64,000 bases of DNA from NCBI GenBank assembly GCA_017427165.1, contig JAFRTK010000003.1, positions 24,450 through 88,449 of the forward strand, read 5' to 3'. The number at the start of each line of letters is the position of its first letter. The first letter of the stretch is position 1. This document shows, in pieces, positions 8,958 through 16,955 of this stretch. Source of the stretch: Clostridia bacterium. Its GTDB lineage: Bacteria > Bacillota > Clostridia > Christensenellales > Aristaeellaceae. Below the pieces are notes generated by a model. That model ran no database searches. It saw only the letters and a program-made list of their open reading frames with translations, and was not told the DNA's origin. A program made the position numbers and the translations under genes.

Positions 8958-10616
8958 TTATTTCCCGCACAGGCTGCCCACAATGGATTCCAGTCCGTCA
9001 AGGACTTCCTCCGCCGCAGCCTGGTTTTCTCCGCTGGCAAACAGGTATGCCTTCAGCTTCGGCTCTGTTCCGGACGGCCTGACCACTATTTTCCTCCCGC
9101 CGGAAAGGCGGAATTCCACTACGTCGCTGGAGGGGAGTCCATTTACCCCGCAGAGATAATCCGTACGTTCCGACCCTTCCAGTTCCGACTGGCCGATCTG
9201 TTCCAGAGGATGCCGCAGTTTTTCCATAATCCGGTTCATCCGGTTCAGACCGTCCTCACCGTCATACTGGAAAGTCAGCAGGCGTTGCGCATAACATCCG
9301 TACTCCTTCTGCAGTTCCTCCAGCCTGTCTGCCAGGGATTTCCCTTCAGCCTTCAGCTGAGAAGCCATTTCGCACAGAAGAAGAGCGGCATTCACCGCAT
9401 CCTTGTCCCGCACATCCGTTCCGGAAAGATACCCGTAGCTTTCTTCGAAGCCGAAGAGGAACCGGTCTTTCTGTCCGGCCTTTTCCAGCAGTCCGATCTG
9501 TTCACCGATGAATTTGAATCCCGTCAGCACATTCCGGAGTTCAATCCCGTACCTGCGGCACACAGGCTCAGCCATTTCAGTGGATACGATGGTTTTGACC
9601 ACAACCCGTGGCAGGGAACCGGCCGTTGTATTCCGGCAAAGATAATCCAGCATCAGGATTCCCATTTCATTCCCCGTGATCAGGCGCGCATCGTTTCCGT
9701 TCCGTACTGCCGCACCCATCCGGTCACAGTCCGGATCCGTGGCGAAACACAGATCCGCTCCGGTTTCCATCATTTTCCGGATTGCGAGCTGCATGGCTTC
9801 CCGGATTTCCGGATTCGGGTACGGGCATGTGGGAAAATGCCCGTCCGGCTTTTCCTGTTCTGAAACAATATCCACCGTTATATTTCCGAGGCGCTTCATG
9901 ATTTCGCGAACCGGGACATTGCCGGTTCCGTTCAGCGGTGAATACACCAGATGCAGCGGTTCGGCGACAGGATGGATCTGCAGCCTGAGCACAGCCTGAT
10001 AGTAAGCCTCCACGGTTTCCTGAGAGATATACCGGATCATGCCGGAATGAAGGCCCTCGTCAAAATCGGGAACCGTATCCGACAGCATCGGCTGGAGGTT
10101 AATCAGGGTCTGAATCGCCTGAGCCGCATCCAGCGTAATCTGGCATCCGTCCGGTCCATATACCTTATATCCGTTAAACGCTGCCGGATTATGGGACGCA
10201 GTAATCATGACACCGGCGGAAGCCTTCAGATGCCGGACCGCAAATGAAAGCATCGGCGTCGGTTCCAGCGCCGGATATATAAATGCCCTGATTCCCATGG
10301 CGGCAAGTGATGCCGCTGTAACTTCCGCAAAATCCCGGCTGTGGATCCGGCTGTCATAGCTGACCGCACAGGATGGATTTTCATACTGTTCCTTCAGATA
10401 GCAGCCCAGTCCCCGTGTAGCCCGGATCACGGTAAAAACATTCATCCGATTTGTCCCGGCTCCGAGAACACCGCGCAGTCCGCCGGTTCCGAATGCCAGA
10501 TCCCGGTAAAAGCAGTCGCTTATTTCATCATCATGCAACGACTGAAGCTCCTGCCGCAGTTCATCTGTCATGATCGGACAGTTCTTCCATGCCTGGGCCT
10601 TTTCCTGAATTGTCAT
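8958..10616 (-). CDS. pgcA: Phospho-sugar mutase (phosphoglucomutase/phosphomannomutase, PgcA type)
   Basis: 552-residue alpha-D-phosphohexomutase. It interconverts hexose-1- and hexose-6-phosphates, probably glucose, feeding UDP-glucose for envelope polymers. All four landmarks are present: phosphoserine loop TASHNP (S141), metal loop DPDCDRMG, sugar-binding GFEESYGYLSG, and phosphate-binding RPSGTEPKLKAY near the C-terminus. The frame is open further upstream to a TTG, but the ATG at 10616 is chosen because GGAGGG and AAAGGA precede it. A second, different phosphohexomutase lies at 44429-45940. A terminator between this gene and the upstream one suggests a separate promoter that I could not place. 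Confidence 0.95.
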   Translation of the reverse strand: MTIQEKAQAWKNCPIMTDELRQELQSLHDDEISDCFYRDLAFGTGGLRGVLGAGTNRMNVFTVIRATRGLGCYLKEQYENPSCAVSYDSRIHSRDFAEVTAASLAAMGIRAFIYPALEPTPMLSFAVRHLKASAGVMITASHNPAAFNGYKVYGPDGCQITLDAAQAIQTLINLQPMLSDTVPDFDEGLHSGMIRYISQETVEAYYQAVLRLQIHPVAEPLHLVYSPLNGTGNVPVREIMKRLGNITVDIVSEQEKPDGHFPTCPYPNPEIREAMQLAIRKMMETGADLCFATDPDCDRMGAAVRNGNDARLITGNEMGILMLDYLCRNTTAGSLPRVVVKTIVSTEMAEPVCRRYGIELRNVLTGFKFIGEQIGLLEKAGQKDRFLFGFEESYGYLSGTDVRDKDAVNAALLLCEMASQLKAEGKSLADRLEELQKEYGCYAQRLLTFQYDGEDGLNRMNRIMEKLRHPLEQIGQSELEGSERTDYLCGVNGLPSSDVVEFRLSGGRKIVVRPSGTEPKLKAYLFASGENQAAAEEVLDGLESIVGSLCGK

Positions 10617-10638
10617 TTCCTTTATCCCTCCAAGACTC

Positions 10639-10660
10639 AAAAAAAACGCCTGACGGCGTT
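10639..10660 (-). terminator. Terminator of the 10678-11205 gene
   Basis: On the minus strand AACGCC (10660-10655), GTCA loop, GGCGTT (10650-10645), then a run of eight T. A short but clean intrinsic terminator. Confidence 0.8.
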
Positions 10661-10677
10661 ATTTGTTTTCTGTATGA

Positions 10678-11205
10678 TCAGATAACCCCGAGCCGGTCGG
10701 AGTAATTCAGCTGGTTTTTCCGGAACGGCCGAATCATCTGTGTGTCCCATGTAAAACCGTCCAGCATCAGGCGGATCCCGTTTTCGGCAAACAAATTGGC
10801 AATATCCTCAAAAAGGACATAGATATGACGCGTAAAGAATCCGGCTTCAGACCCCGCCGGCTGAGCCAGCAGGTCGTTAATTCCCCATACACGTACCGGA
10901 TCATAGCCGTCAAACGCAAATGATGATGCATATGGGGTAAGATTGGCCGCACGCAGGTCGCACGGGCAGGCACCCAGCCAGCTTCCGGCATTCCGCAGCA
11001 GGCTGTAGAAGCACGGCATAATCCGCAGCGGAAGGGAGAAGCACAACTCATCCAGAAACGCGCCGTTTACATCATAAGTGCTGAAAGACAGGATGCTGTT
11101 TTCATACAGGATGATGCAAAAACCGCCGTCAGCTGCTCTGTGATCCTTCATCAGGGGACGGAACTGATACTGAAAGACCGGTCTGCACTGATAACCGGCA
11201 ATCAT
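10678..11205 (-). CDS. Hypothetical protein, 175 residues, unrecognised
   Basis: No family is recognised. The product is soluble-looking, with no signal peptide or clear membrane helix, and is rich in aromatic residues and Cys/Leu. It opens MIAGYQCRPVFQYQF, has a segment DRxx-type DYDPVRVWGI-like (FDGYDPVRVWGINDLL), and ends in a conserved-looking aromatic/basic tail (FTWDTQMIRPFRKNQLNY). The start at 11205 follows a strong GGAGGTG; the frame runs open to an ATG at 11223 that lacks a site. It has a consensus promoter (11241-11269) and a terminator, so it is a genuine monocistronic gene. Confidence 0.75.
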   Translation of the reverse strand: MIAGYQCRPVFQYQFRPLMKDHRAADGGFCIILYENSILSFSTYDVNGAFLDELCFSLPLRIMPCFYSLLRNAGSWLGACPCDLRAANLTPYASSFAFDGYDPVRVWGINDLLAQPAGSEAGFFTRHIYVLFEDIANLFAENGIRLMLDGFTWDTQMIRPFRKNQLNYSDRLGVI

Positions 11206-11240
11206 ATATATCACCTCCGTCAACTGTCATCACTTATCAT

Positions 11241-11269
11241 ATATTATCTAAATATGCGAATTCAGTCAA
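11241..11269 (-). promoter_or_regulatory. Sigma-A-type promoter for the 10678-11205 gene
   Basis: Minus strand: TTGACT (11269-11264), 17-base spacer, TAATAT (11246-11241), followed by GGAGGTG and the ATG at 11205. Confidence 0.8.
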
Positions 11270-11301
11270 CGGGTTCATACTACATCTTGTGGTCAAAATT
11301 G

Positions 11302-12441
11302 TTAACTTTTTGTAATAAATTTCATCAGCGCGTCACGGTTCTCTTTCGGAGTGGTTGACGGGCGTCCCAGATCGCCCCGGGCCCCGCATGCACAGCAAAC
11401 TTCCAGGAGCACCGGACCGTTTGCTTCTATGTCCGTAATACTCTTCAATGCTGCCTTCAGTGTTTCCTCTGAGTCCGCTGAAAGGACCCCTGCATATCCG
11501 GCCGCCTCCGCTTCCTTCCTCAGATTCAGGCCGCCGGAGCAGACCGGCATCCCGCCCACCGTCTCATGCGCCCCATTATTGATCACAACATGCACGAACC
11601 GGGCAGGGGAGCGTTTCCCGATGACCGGAAGCGCCCCCATGTGCATCAGTACGGCGCCGTCTCCATCCAGACACCAGATCCTTCTGCCGGGCAGAGCCTC
11701 CGCCATCCCGAGTGCAATCATGGAAGCATGGCCCATGGAACCGACTGTCAGGAAATCATGATCATGCAGGCCGCCGTTTCTTTCCCGGATTTCGAATATC
11801 TCCCTGGACAGTTTTCCGGTTGTTGAAACCACCACATCCTGCTCACCCATTGACGCCAGCAGGATTTCAGCAGCTTTTTCACGCCTCATCGCATAATGAT
11901 TGCTGTAATCCGGCCTGAATGACGAAACGAGCGCTCCCTTCTTCACTACAAGCGCCGCACATTTTCCTGCGGAAAGGTATTTTTCCAGTTCGCCAAAGTC
12001 ATTCCGGAATTGTTTTTCTGTTGTATCAGAATCCAGGATTTTCCACGGAATACCGAGAAGATCCAGCTGTCCGAGCGTAATTTCCCCCTGCATAACATGC
12101 TGCGGTTCATCCTTCGTCCCGGGTTCCCCCCGCCAGCCGACTACCAGCAGGCAAGGGAGGCCGTATACACGCGGGTCCATCAGGGACGCCAGCGGATTCA
12201 CCGCATTTCCCAGTCCGCTGTTCTGCATATAGCACAAGGCCGGCTTTCCTGTTGCAAGATAATGTCCGGCGCACAGACCCACCGCGCCGCCTTCATTATG
12301 CGCAACAATATGATGGACGCTTTCGGTTCCGAACCGGCCGTACAGTTCATCACACAGACCCTTCAGGAATGAATCCGGTACACCGGTAAAGAAATCAATA
12401 CCGGAATCCATCAGCACATCCACCAGAATGGAAGCATTCAT
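11302..12441 (-). CDS. aepY: Phosphonopyruvate decarboxylase-like ThDP enzyme
   Basis: 379-residue thiamine-diphosphate enzyme resembling phosphonopyruvate decarboxylase (phosphonopyruvate to phosphonoacetaldehyde) and the related sulfopyruvate decarboxylases. The N-terminal half has the PYR-domain Glu region HIVAHNEGGAVGLCAGHYL and CYMQNSGLGNAVNPL. The C-terminal half has the ThDP/Mg motif, GDG followed about 25 residues later by NNGAHE. GGAGG lies 7 bases before the ATG. It is the last gene of an AsnC-aminotransferase-CapA operon. No PEP mutase (aepX) is in the window, so the true 2-oxo acid substrate is uncertain. Confidence 0.85.
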   Translation of the reverse strand: MNASILVDVLMDSGIDFFTGVPDSFLKGLCDELYGRFGTESVHHIVAHNEGGAVGLCAGHYLATGKPALCYMQNSGLGNAVNPLASLMDPRVYGLPCLLVVGWRGEPGTKDEPQHVMQGEITLGQLDLLGIPWKILDSDTTEKQFRNDFGELEKYLSAGKCAALVVKKGALVSSFRPDYSNHYAMRREKAAEILLASMGEQDVVVSTTGKLSREIFEIRERNGGLHDHDFLTVGSMGHASMIALGMAEALPGRRIWCLDGDGAVLMHMGALPVIGKRSPARFVHVVINNGAHETVGGMPVCSGGLNLRKEAEAAGYAGVLSADSEETLKAALKSITDIEANGPVLLEVCCACGARGDLGRPSTTPKENRDALMKFITKS

Positions 12442-12473
12442 CGTTGATCCTCCATGCAGTCATCGGGCTGCAG

Positions 12474-13631
12474 TCATTCAAACTCCATCGGGAACTCCGT
12501 GATGGCATAGTCCAGCCCCTGTGTATTGTAACTGCTGCGCATCGTGCTGAAAATGGAGTCTGAAACCGCTCCCGGATTCATCGGTGTCGGTATAAAATCG
12601 TTCACCTTCTGCTTGGATGAAATTCGGATCGGAATCACACGGAAATCCTTGTACGAGATTTCTCCACGCTTGATCCGGTACCGGATCTGGAACATAATGG
12701 ATGTCATATCCCGCGGGCTTTTATGTCCGGCAAAGCAGAAATTTCCCAGTGAATAGCAGATATATACCCCGTTGTAGCACTCAATCGGCTGAACCCTGTG
12801 GGAATGATGCCCGACCACCAGGTCCGCGCCGCTGTCCACCGCCAGGCGGCCGAGCCGCACCTGGTTGTCTGTCGGTTTATATCCCCGGTTCGGCTGGGAA
12901 GAAGTGGGCTCCAGTCCCCAGTGGAATGAGACAATTACGAGCGGATAATACTGTTTGGCACTGGCAATATCCGCCGCGACTTTTTCCTCGAATGTGGAAT
13001 ACCCGCCGAACGGTTTTCCGTACCGGTCAATACAGAGATAGGATAACATGGCTACCTGGATGCCCTGGAATTCAAAAATGCCCATTTCCTCTGAATTGGA
13101 ATATATGACGCCAGCTTCCCGCAGGGTGTTTTTGGTATCCTCATACCCCTCATCGCCATGATCCATTACATGGTTGTTTGCCAGCGAAACCGCCTCAATA
13201 CCGTTATCTGTCAGGACAGAAACGTAGGAAGGGGAGATGTTGAACAGGAATTCATTTTCCTTTTTGTTTGAAGGCACATAGGTCGTATCCGTGAATGTTC
13301 CTTCGAAATTGACGATTGTAAGTTCATCATTCACCAGAATGTCGCGTACTGCGGACATGGTGAAATTGATATTCCCGTCGTGCGCGGCAAGTTCCGGAGC
13401 GAAAATATCCTTTTTGTGGTAATTATCCCCGCCGATGGTAAAATCCCCCGTGCAGGTAATCGTCATGATCACCGCATCGTCTCTGTCCAGCGTAAGCTTC
13501 TTTCCCGGCTCTTCCGGAAGGGATTCCAGAATCTCCTTTATTTCCAGCTCCGTGTCAAAATCTTCGGCAAGGCATGCAGGAACCAGCAGCATCAGGCCCA
13601 GCAGCAATGAAATCAGTCGTCTACGGTTCAT
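12474..13631 (-). CDS. CapA family secreted protein (poly-gamma-glutamate synthesis/metallophosphatase fold)
   Basis: 385-residue extracytoplasmic protein. It has a signal peptide (MNRRRLISLLLGLMLLVPACLA, basic start then hydrophobic core; the Cys may or may not be lipidated) followed by the PGA_cap/CapA calcineurin-like domain. Metal-site motifs are visible: TCTGDFTIGGD, VNFEGTFTD, SLANNHVMDHG, SFHWG and VVGHHSHRVQ. CapA/PgsA proteins take part in poly-gamma-glutamate capsule export, but many stand-alone members have unknown phosphatase-like roles, and no pgsB/pgsC is seen here. The start at 13631 is set by GGAGG; the frame runs open upstream without support. It is 32 bases upstream of the PPD-like gene. 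Confidence 0.85.
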   Translation of the reverse strand: MNRRRLISLLLGLMLLVPACLAEDFDTELEIKEILESLPEEPGKKLTLDRDDAVIMTITCTGDFTIGGDNYHKKDIFAPELAAHDGNINFTMSAVRDILVNDELTIVNFEGTFTDTTYVPSNKKENEFLFNISPSYVSVLTDNGIEAVSLANNHVMDHGDEGYEDTKNTLREAGVIYSNSEEMGIFEFQGIQVAMLSYLCIDRYGKPFGGYSTFEEKVAADIASAKQYYPLVIVSFHWGLEPTSSQPNRGYKPTDNQVRLGRLAVDSGADLVVGHHSHRVQPIECYNGVYICYSLGNFCFAGHKSPRDMTSIMFQIRYRIKRGEISYKDFRVIPIRISSKQKVNDFIPTPMNPGAVSDSIFSTMRSSYNTQGLDYAITEFPMEFE

Positions 13632-13653
13632 GTTCCCGTTCCTCCGTATTTTG

Positions 13654-14832
13654 TCAGCACGTTTGAATAAACTCCGAGATGCGTTCCATTGCCACCGTAA
13701 TCTTCTCAATGGATGTCGCATAGCAGCACCGGATATTCCCTTCACCGGACGGTCCGAAAGCCGTACCCGGTACAGCTGCCACATTCTTTTCCCGCAGCAG
13801 TCTTGAGCAGAACTCCTCGCTGGACAGCCCGGTGGTCCGGATGGAAGGGAACGCATAAAACGCGCCATAGGGCTCAAAACATGCAAGGCCCATTTCGCGG
13901 AACGCGTTTACCATATAACGGCGCCGGCGGTCATAACTGTCCCGCATTCTGCAGATTTCCTCATAACCGTTTTCCCGGCCGCTGCGAAGCGCAGCCGCAG
14001 CCGCGATCTGTCCCTGCCGCGGTGCGCACATGATGCTGTACTGATGGATTTTGTTCATCACGCTGATAATTTCAGCCGGTCCGCAGGCATATCCGACCCG
14101 CCATCCTGTCATGGCAAAGGATTTACTGAAACCGTTGATGGTCAGTGTACGTTCCGCCATGCCTTCCACGGCCGCAAAGGAAAAGTGCTTTTTCCCGTCA
14201 TAGACCAGTTCCGAATATATTTCATCCGAAATAACCATCAGATCATGCTTCCGGACAAATTCCGCGACTTCTTTCAGATCACGCTGTTCCATAATTCCGC
14301 CGGTCGGATTGTTCGGATAGGGAAGAATCAGGACTTTCGTGCGGGATGTCACGGATTTTTCCAGGTATTCAGCTTTCAGGCGGAACTCATCCTCTTCCCT
14401 GGTAACGACACCGACAGGATTGCCGCCGGCAAAAATAACTCCGGGTGAATAAGATACATAGCTCGGTTCCGGAACCAGAACCTCATCACCCGGCTCAACC
14501 AGAGCCCGAAGCGCAACATCAATCGCCTCAGAAGCGCCGATTGTCACCAGGATATCTGTTTCCGGATCATAGCTGAGCCCGTATCGGCCCTGCAGATACA
14601 GTGAAATTTCATTCCGAAGCTCGGTAATGCCGCGGTTCGCTGTATACTGGGTTTCCCCGTCCACCAGAGAATCAATCGCAACGTTTCGGATGCTGTACGG
14701 GGTTTTGAAATCCGGTTCGCCCACGCCCAGTGAGATTGTGTCTTTCATACCGGCCGCAATATCAAAAAACCTGCGGATTCCGCTCGGCGGAACAGCGGCG
14801 ATGCGGGAATTCAGAAAACGCTCATAATTCAC
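13654..14832 (-). CDS. Class I/II PLP aminotransferase (PatA-like)
   Basis: 392-residue fold type I aminotransferase. The Schiff-base lysine is K237 in NGFSKSFAMTGWRVGY. The PYPNNPTGG motif is at about 171-179, DEIYSELVYDG near 203-213, and a C-terminal phosphate/carboxylate-binding Arg near IRCCYA. It resembles the PatA/aromatic or N-acetyl-diaminopimelate aminotransferase branch; the substrate cannot be named. Its ATG overlaps the stop of the AsnC-type regulator by 4 bases (ATGA), so the two are coupled, a common arrangement for Lrp-regulated amino-acid enzymes. Confidence 0.92.
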   Translation of the reverse strand: MNYERFLNSRIAAVPPSGIRRFFDIAAGMKDTISLGVGEPDFKTPYSIRNVAIDSLVDGETQYTANRGITELRNEISLYLQGRYGLSYDPETDILVTIGASEAIDVALRALVEPGDEVLVPEPSYVSYSPGVIFAGGNPVGVVTREEDEFRLKAEYLEKSVTSRTKVLILPYPNNPTGGIMEQRDLKEVAEFVRKHDLMVISDEIYSELVYDGKKHFSFAAVEGMAERTLTINGFSKSFAMTGWRVGYACGPAEIISVMNKIHQYSIMCAPRQGQIAAAAALRSGRENGYEEICRMRDSYDRRRRYMVNAFREMGLACFEPYGAFYAFPSIRTTGLSSEEFCSRLLREKNVAAVPGTAFGPSGEGNIRCCYATSIEKITVAMERISEFIQTC

Positions 14833-15320
14833 GGACTGATCACCAGCCTGCGATCAGTTTCCCCGTTATCGAAAATAACGCCTTCTTCCTTATAGCGCTT
14901 CAGCACAAAGCTGGTTGCTGTCCCTGTTACGGTTTCCAGCGGAGAGAGTTTGCCGGAAACGAAAGCAGCAAGTTCCTTCAGGGTGCGCGCTTCCACAAGT
15001 ACCAGAAGATCATAGGATCCGGACATCAGGAAAACGCTTTTCACCTCATCGAAGCAGTAAATCCGGCGCGCAATCGCATCAAAGCCCATATCCCGCTGCG
15101 GTGTAACCCGGACTTCAATCATTGCCTCCACGCGTTCGCGGTCCGTCAGATCCCAGTTGATCATCGGCGCGTAGCGAAGGATCACCCTTCTTTTTTCAAG
15201 ATTATCAATTGTTGCAGCCACTTCCTCCAGCGGAGCGCCAGTCATAACGGCAATTTTTTCCAGAGGCAGGCGGCAGTCTTCCTTCAGAAGATCCAGAACA
15301 GCTGTTTCCAATTTCGTCAT
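14829..15320 (-). CDS. Lrp/AsnC family transcriptional regulator
   Basis: 163-residue regulator with an N-terminal winged helix-turn-helix (LDLLKEDCRLPLEKIAVMTG and following) and a C-terminal RAM/AsnC ligand-binding domain (VEAMIEVRVTPQRDMGFDAI, SGSYDLLVLVEA). Members sense amino acids or 2-oxo acids and often control the adjacent gene. Here it heads an operon with an aminotransferase, CapA and a decarboxylase. The frame extends to an ATG at 15344 that lacks a ribosome site; the ATG at 15320 has GGAAGG 12 bases upstream and gives the usual Lrp N-terminus. Confidence 0.9.
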   Translation of the reverse strand: MTKLETAVLDLLKEDCRLPLEKIAVMTGAPLEEVAATIDNLEKRRVILRYAPMINWDLTDRERVEAMIEVRVTPQRDMGFDAIARRIYCFDEVKSVFLMSGSYDLLVLVEARTLKELAAFVSGKLSPLETVTGTATSFVLKRYKEEGVIFDNGETDRRLVISP

Positions 15321-15351
15321 GGTCCGCACATCCTTCCAAAACATTCGTATT

Positions 15352-15380
15352 ATTTTACATCAACCGGACATGAAAGGCAA
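15352..15380 (-). promoter_or_regulatory. Probable promoter of the AsnC-aminotransferase-CapA-PPD operon
   Basis: Minus strand: TTGCCT (15380-15375), 17-base spacer, TAAAAT (15357-15352). Start of transcription would be near 15345. The match is fair rather than perfect. Confidence 0.55.
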
Positions 15381-15434
15381 GATTGGACATTTGCCGACTG
15401 CCATTTCCATTCGGGCCGGACCCACAGAACAAAC

Positions 15435-15475
15435 ATCAATTAATATTGATTTCAGCCTTATCTGTCTGGTATAAT
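15435..15475 (+). promoter_or_regulatory. Rubrerythrin promoter with overlapping inverted repeat
   Basis: TTGATT (15446-15451), 18-base spacer, perfect TATAAT (15470-15475). The inverted repeat ATCAAT-TAAT-ATTGAT (15435-15450) overlaps the -35 box and could be an operator for a redox or peroxide regulator. It does not match a full PerR box. Confidence 0.65.
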
Positions 15476-15513
15476 TTCCATATTACCAGATCAGAATACG
15501 GGAGGTTAATATT

Positions 15514-16056
15514 ATGAGTCAGAACAAGTATACCGGCACGCAGACCGAAAAAAATCTTCTTGCCGCATTTGCGGGAGAATCCCAGGCGCGGAACAAGTAT
15601 ACCTATTTTGCATCCCGGGCCAAGAAGGACGGGTTTGAACAGATTGCCGCACTGTTCCTCAAAACGGCTGACAATGAAAAGGAACACGCCAAACTGTGGC
15701 TGAAGGAACTCGACGGAATCGGCGGCACCGCTGAAAACCTCAGGGCGGCCGCCGACGGTGAGAATTATGAATGGACGGATATGTACGAGGGCTTTGCCCG
15801 GACCGCAGAAGAAGAGGGTTTTCCCGAACTCGCAGCCAAATTCCGCGGCGTCGCAGCGATTGAAAAGCATCATGAAGAACGCTACCGGGCTCTTCTCCGG
15901 AATGTGGAAACAGCCGAAGTGTTCAAAAAAAGCAGTGTCAAAATATGGGAATGCCGCAACTGCGGGCATATTGTTGTGGGCACGGAGGCGCCGGAAATCT
16001 GTCCCGTCTGCGCCCATCCGCAGAGCTATTTTGAAGTCAATGCCGAAAATTACTGA
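15514..16056 (+). CDS. rbr: Rubrerythrin
   Basis: 180-residue non-haem iron peroxidase that reduces H2O2 in anaerobes. The N-terminal ferritin-like four-helix bundle has the di-iron ligand motifs [23 protein letters not shown] and EKHHEERY. The C-terminal rubredoxin-like domain has CRNCG ... CPVC (about residues 149-166), the FeS4 electron-entry site. Start and length are typical. GGGAGG lies 7-8 bases upstream of the ATG. It is monocistronic, with its own strong promoter, which fits oxidative-stress induction. Confidence 0.97.
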   Translation: MSQNKYTGTQTEKNLLAAFAGESQARNKYTYFASRAKKDGFEQIAALFLKTADNEKEHAKLWLKELDGIGGTAENLRAAADGENYEWTDMYEGFARTAEEEGFPELAAKFRGVAAIEKHHEERYRALLRNVETAEVFKKSSVKIWECRNCGHIVVGTEAPEICPVCAHPQSYFEVNAENY

Positions 16057-16072
16057 GCAGCCGGGCATTCGA

Positions 16073-16101
16073 TTGACTTTTGTATACCAAAATTCTATAA
16101 T
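16073..16101 (+). promoter_or_regulatory. Sigma-A-type promoter of the transketolase operon
   Basis: TTGACT (16073-16078), 17-base spacer, TATAAT (16096-16101), then GGGGAGG before the ATG at 16139. Near-consensus. Confidence 0.88.
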
Positions 16102-16138
16102 TTCTGATTGGAATATGTGAATCCGGGGAGGTAACAGA

Positions 16139-16951
16139 ATGGATATTCAGGCATTGGAAAAACAGGCACGCCAGGTTCGGCGGGATATTATCACCATGGT
16201 TTCAAAAGCTGGTGCCGGTCATCCGGGCGGGTCTCTTTCCTGTACCGATGCTCTGGTTGCCCTTTACTTCGAAATCATGAACGTGGATCCCGCAAATGAC
16301 AAGGATCCCAACCGGGACCGCTTTGTCCTTTCCAAAGGTCATGCAGCGCCGGCGCTTTACGGTACTCTGTGTGAACGCGGATATTTCGGCCGTGAAGAAT
16401 TCGACCGATTCCGTCAGCTGCACGGAATCCTGCAGGGACATCCGGATACCAAAAAATGTCCCGGTGTGGATGCTTCCACCGGATCGCTCGGACAGGGCAT
16501 CTCCATTGCAGTCGGCATGGCGCTGGGCGCCAAGCACATCGGCAATCCGTGCCATGTGTATACGGTTGTCGGAGACGGCGAAAGCCAGGAGGGTATTGTC
16601 TGGGAAGCCAGCATGGCCGCCGCGCATTATCACCTGGATAACCTGACTGTTATACTGGACCATAACGGAATGCAGATTGACGGTACCAACGACGAGGTTA
16701 TGAGCCTCGGTGATATCAAGGCCAAGGCACTTTCCTTCGGTTATGATGTCATCGAAGTCGCCGACGGCAACGATATGCAGCAGGTTGTGGATGCTCTTCG
16801 TGTGCCTGCCTGCCCCGGCAAACCGCGCTATATCATCCTGAACACCGTCAAAGGCAAGGGCGTCAGCTTTATGGAAGGCCAGGTCGGCTGGCACGGAAAA
16901 GCACCGAACGCTGAACAGGCCGCTCAGGCTTTGAAAGATTTGGAGGACTGA
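16139..16951 (+). CDS. Transketolase, N-terminal subunit
   Basis: 270-residue ThDP-binding half of a split transketolase, which moves two-carbon units in the non-oxidative pentose phosphate pathway. AGAGHPGGSLS is near residue 23, KGHAAPALY near 68, and the ThDP-diphosphate motif GDGESQEG ... NGMQIDG in the middle. Full-length transketolase is about 650 residues; many anaerobic Clostridia and archaea use two subunits instead. It lies 4 bases upstream of the C-terminal subunit, with which it must form the active site. Confidence 0.95.
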   Translation: MDIQALEKQARQVRRDIITMVSKAGAGHPGGSLSCTDALVALYFEIMNVDPANDKDPNRDRFVLSKGHAAPALYGTLCERGYFGREEFDRFRQLHGILQGHPDTKKCPGVDASTGSLGQGISIAVGMALGAKHIGNPCHVYTVVGDGESQEGIVWEASMAAAHYHLDNLTVILDHNGMQIDGTNDEVMSLGDIKAKALSFGYDVIEVADGNDMQQVVDALRVPACPGKPRYIILNTVKGKGVSFMEGQVGWHGKAPNAEQAAQALKDLED

Positions 16952-16955
16952 AACA

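Noticed and set aside
11302-15320. Complete phosphonate biosynthesis cluster
   Set aside because: PEP mutase and the AepZ-type transaminase are missing; only a decarboxylase-like gene supports it, so it is reported only as an open question.
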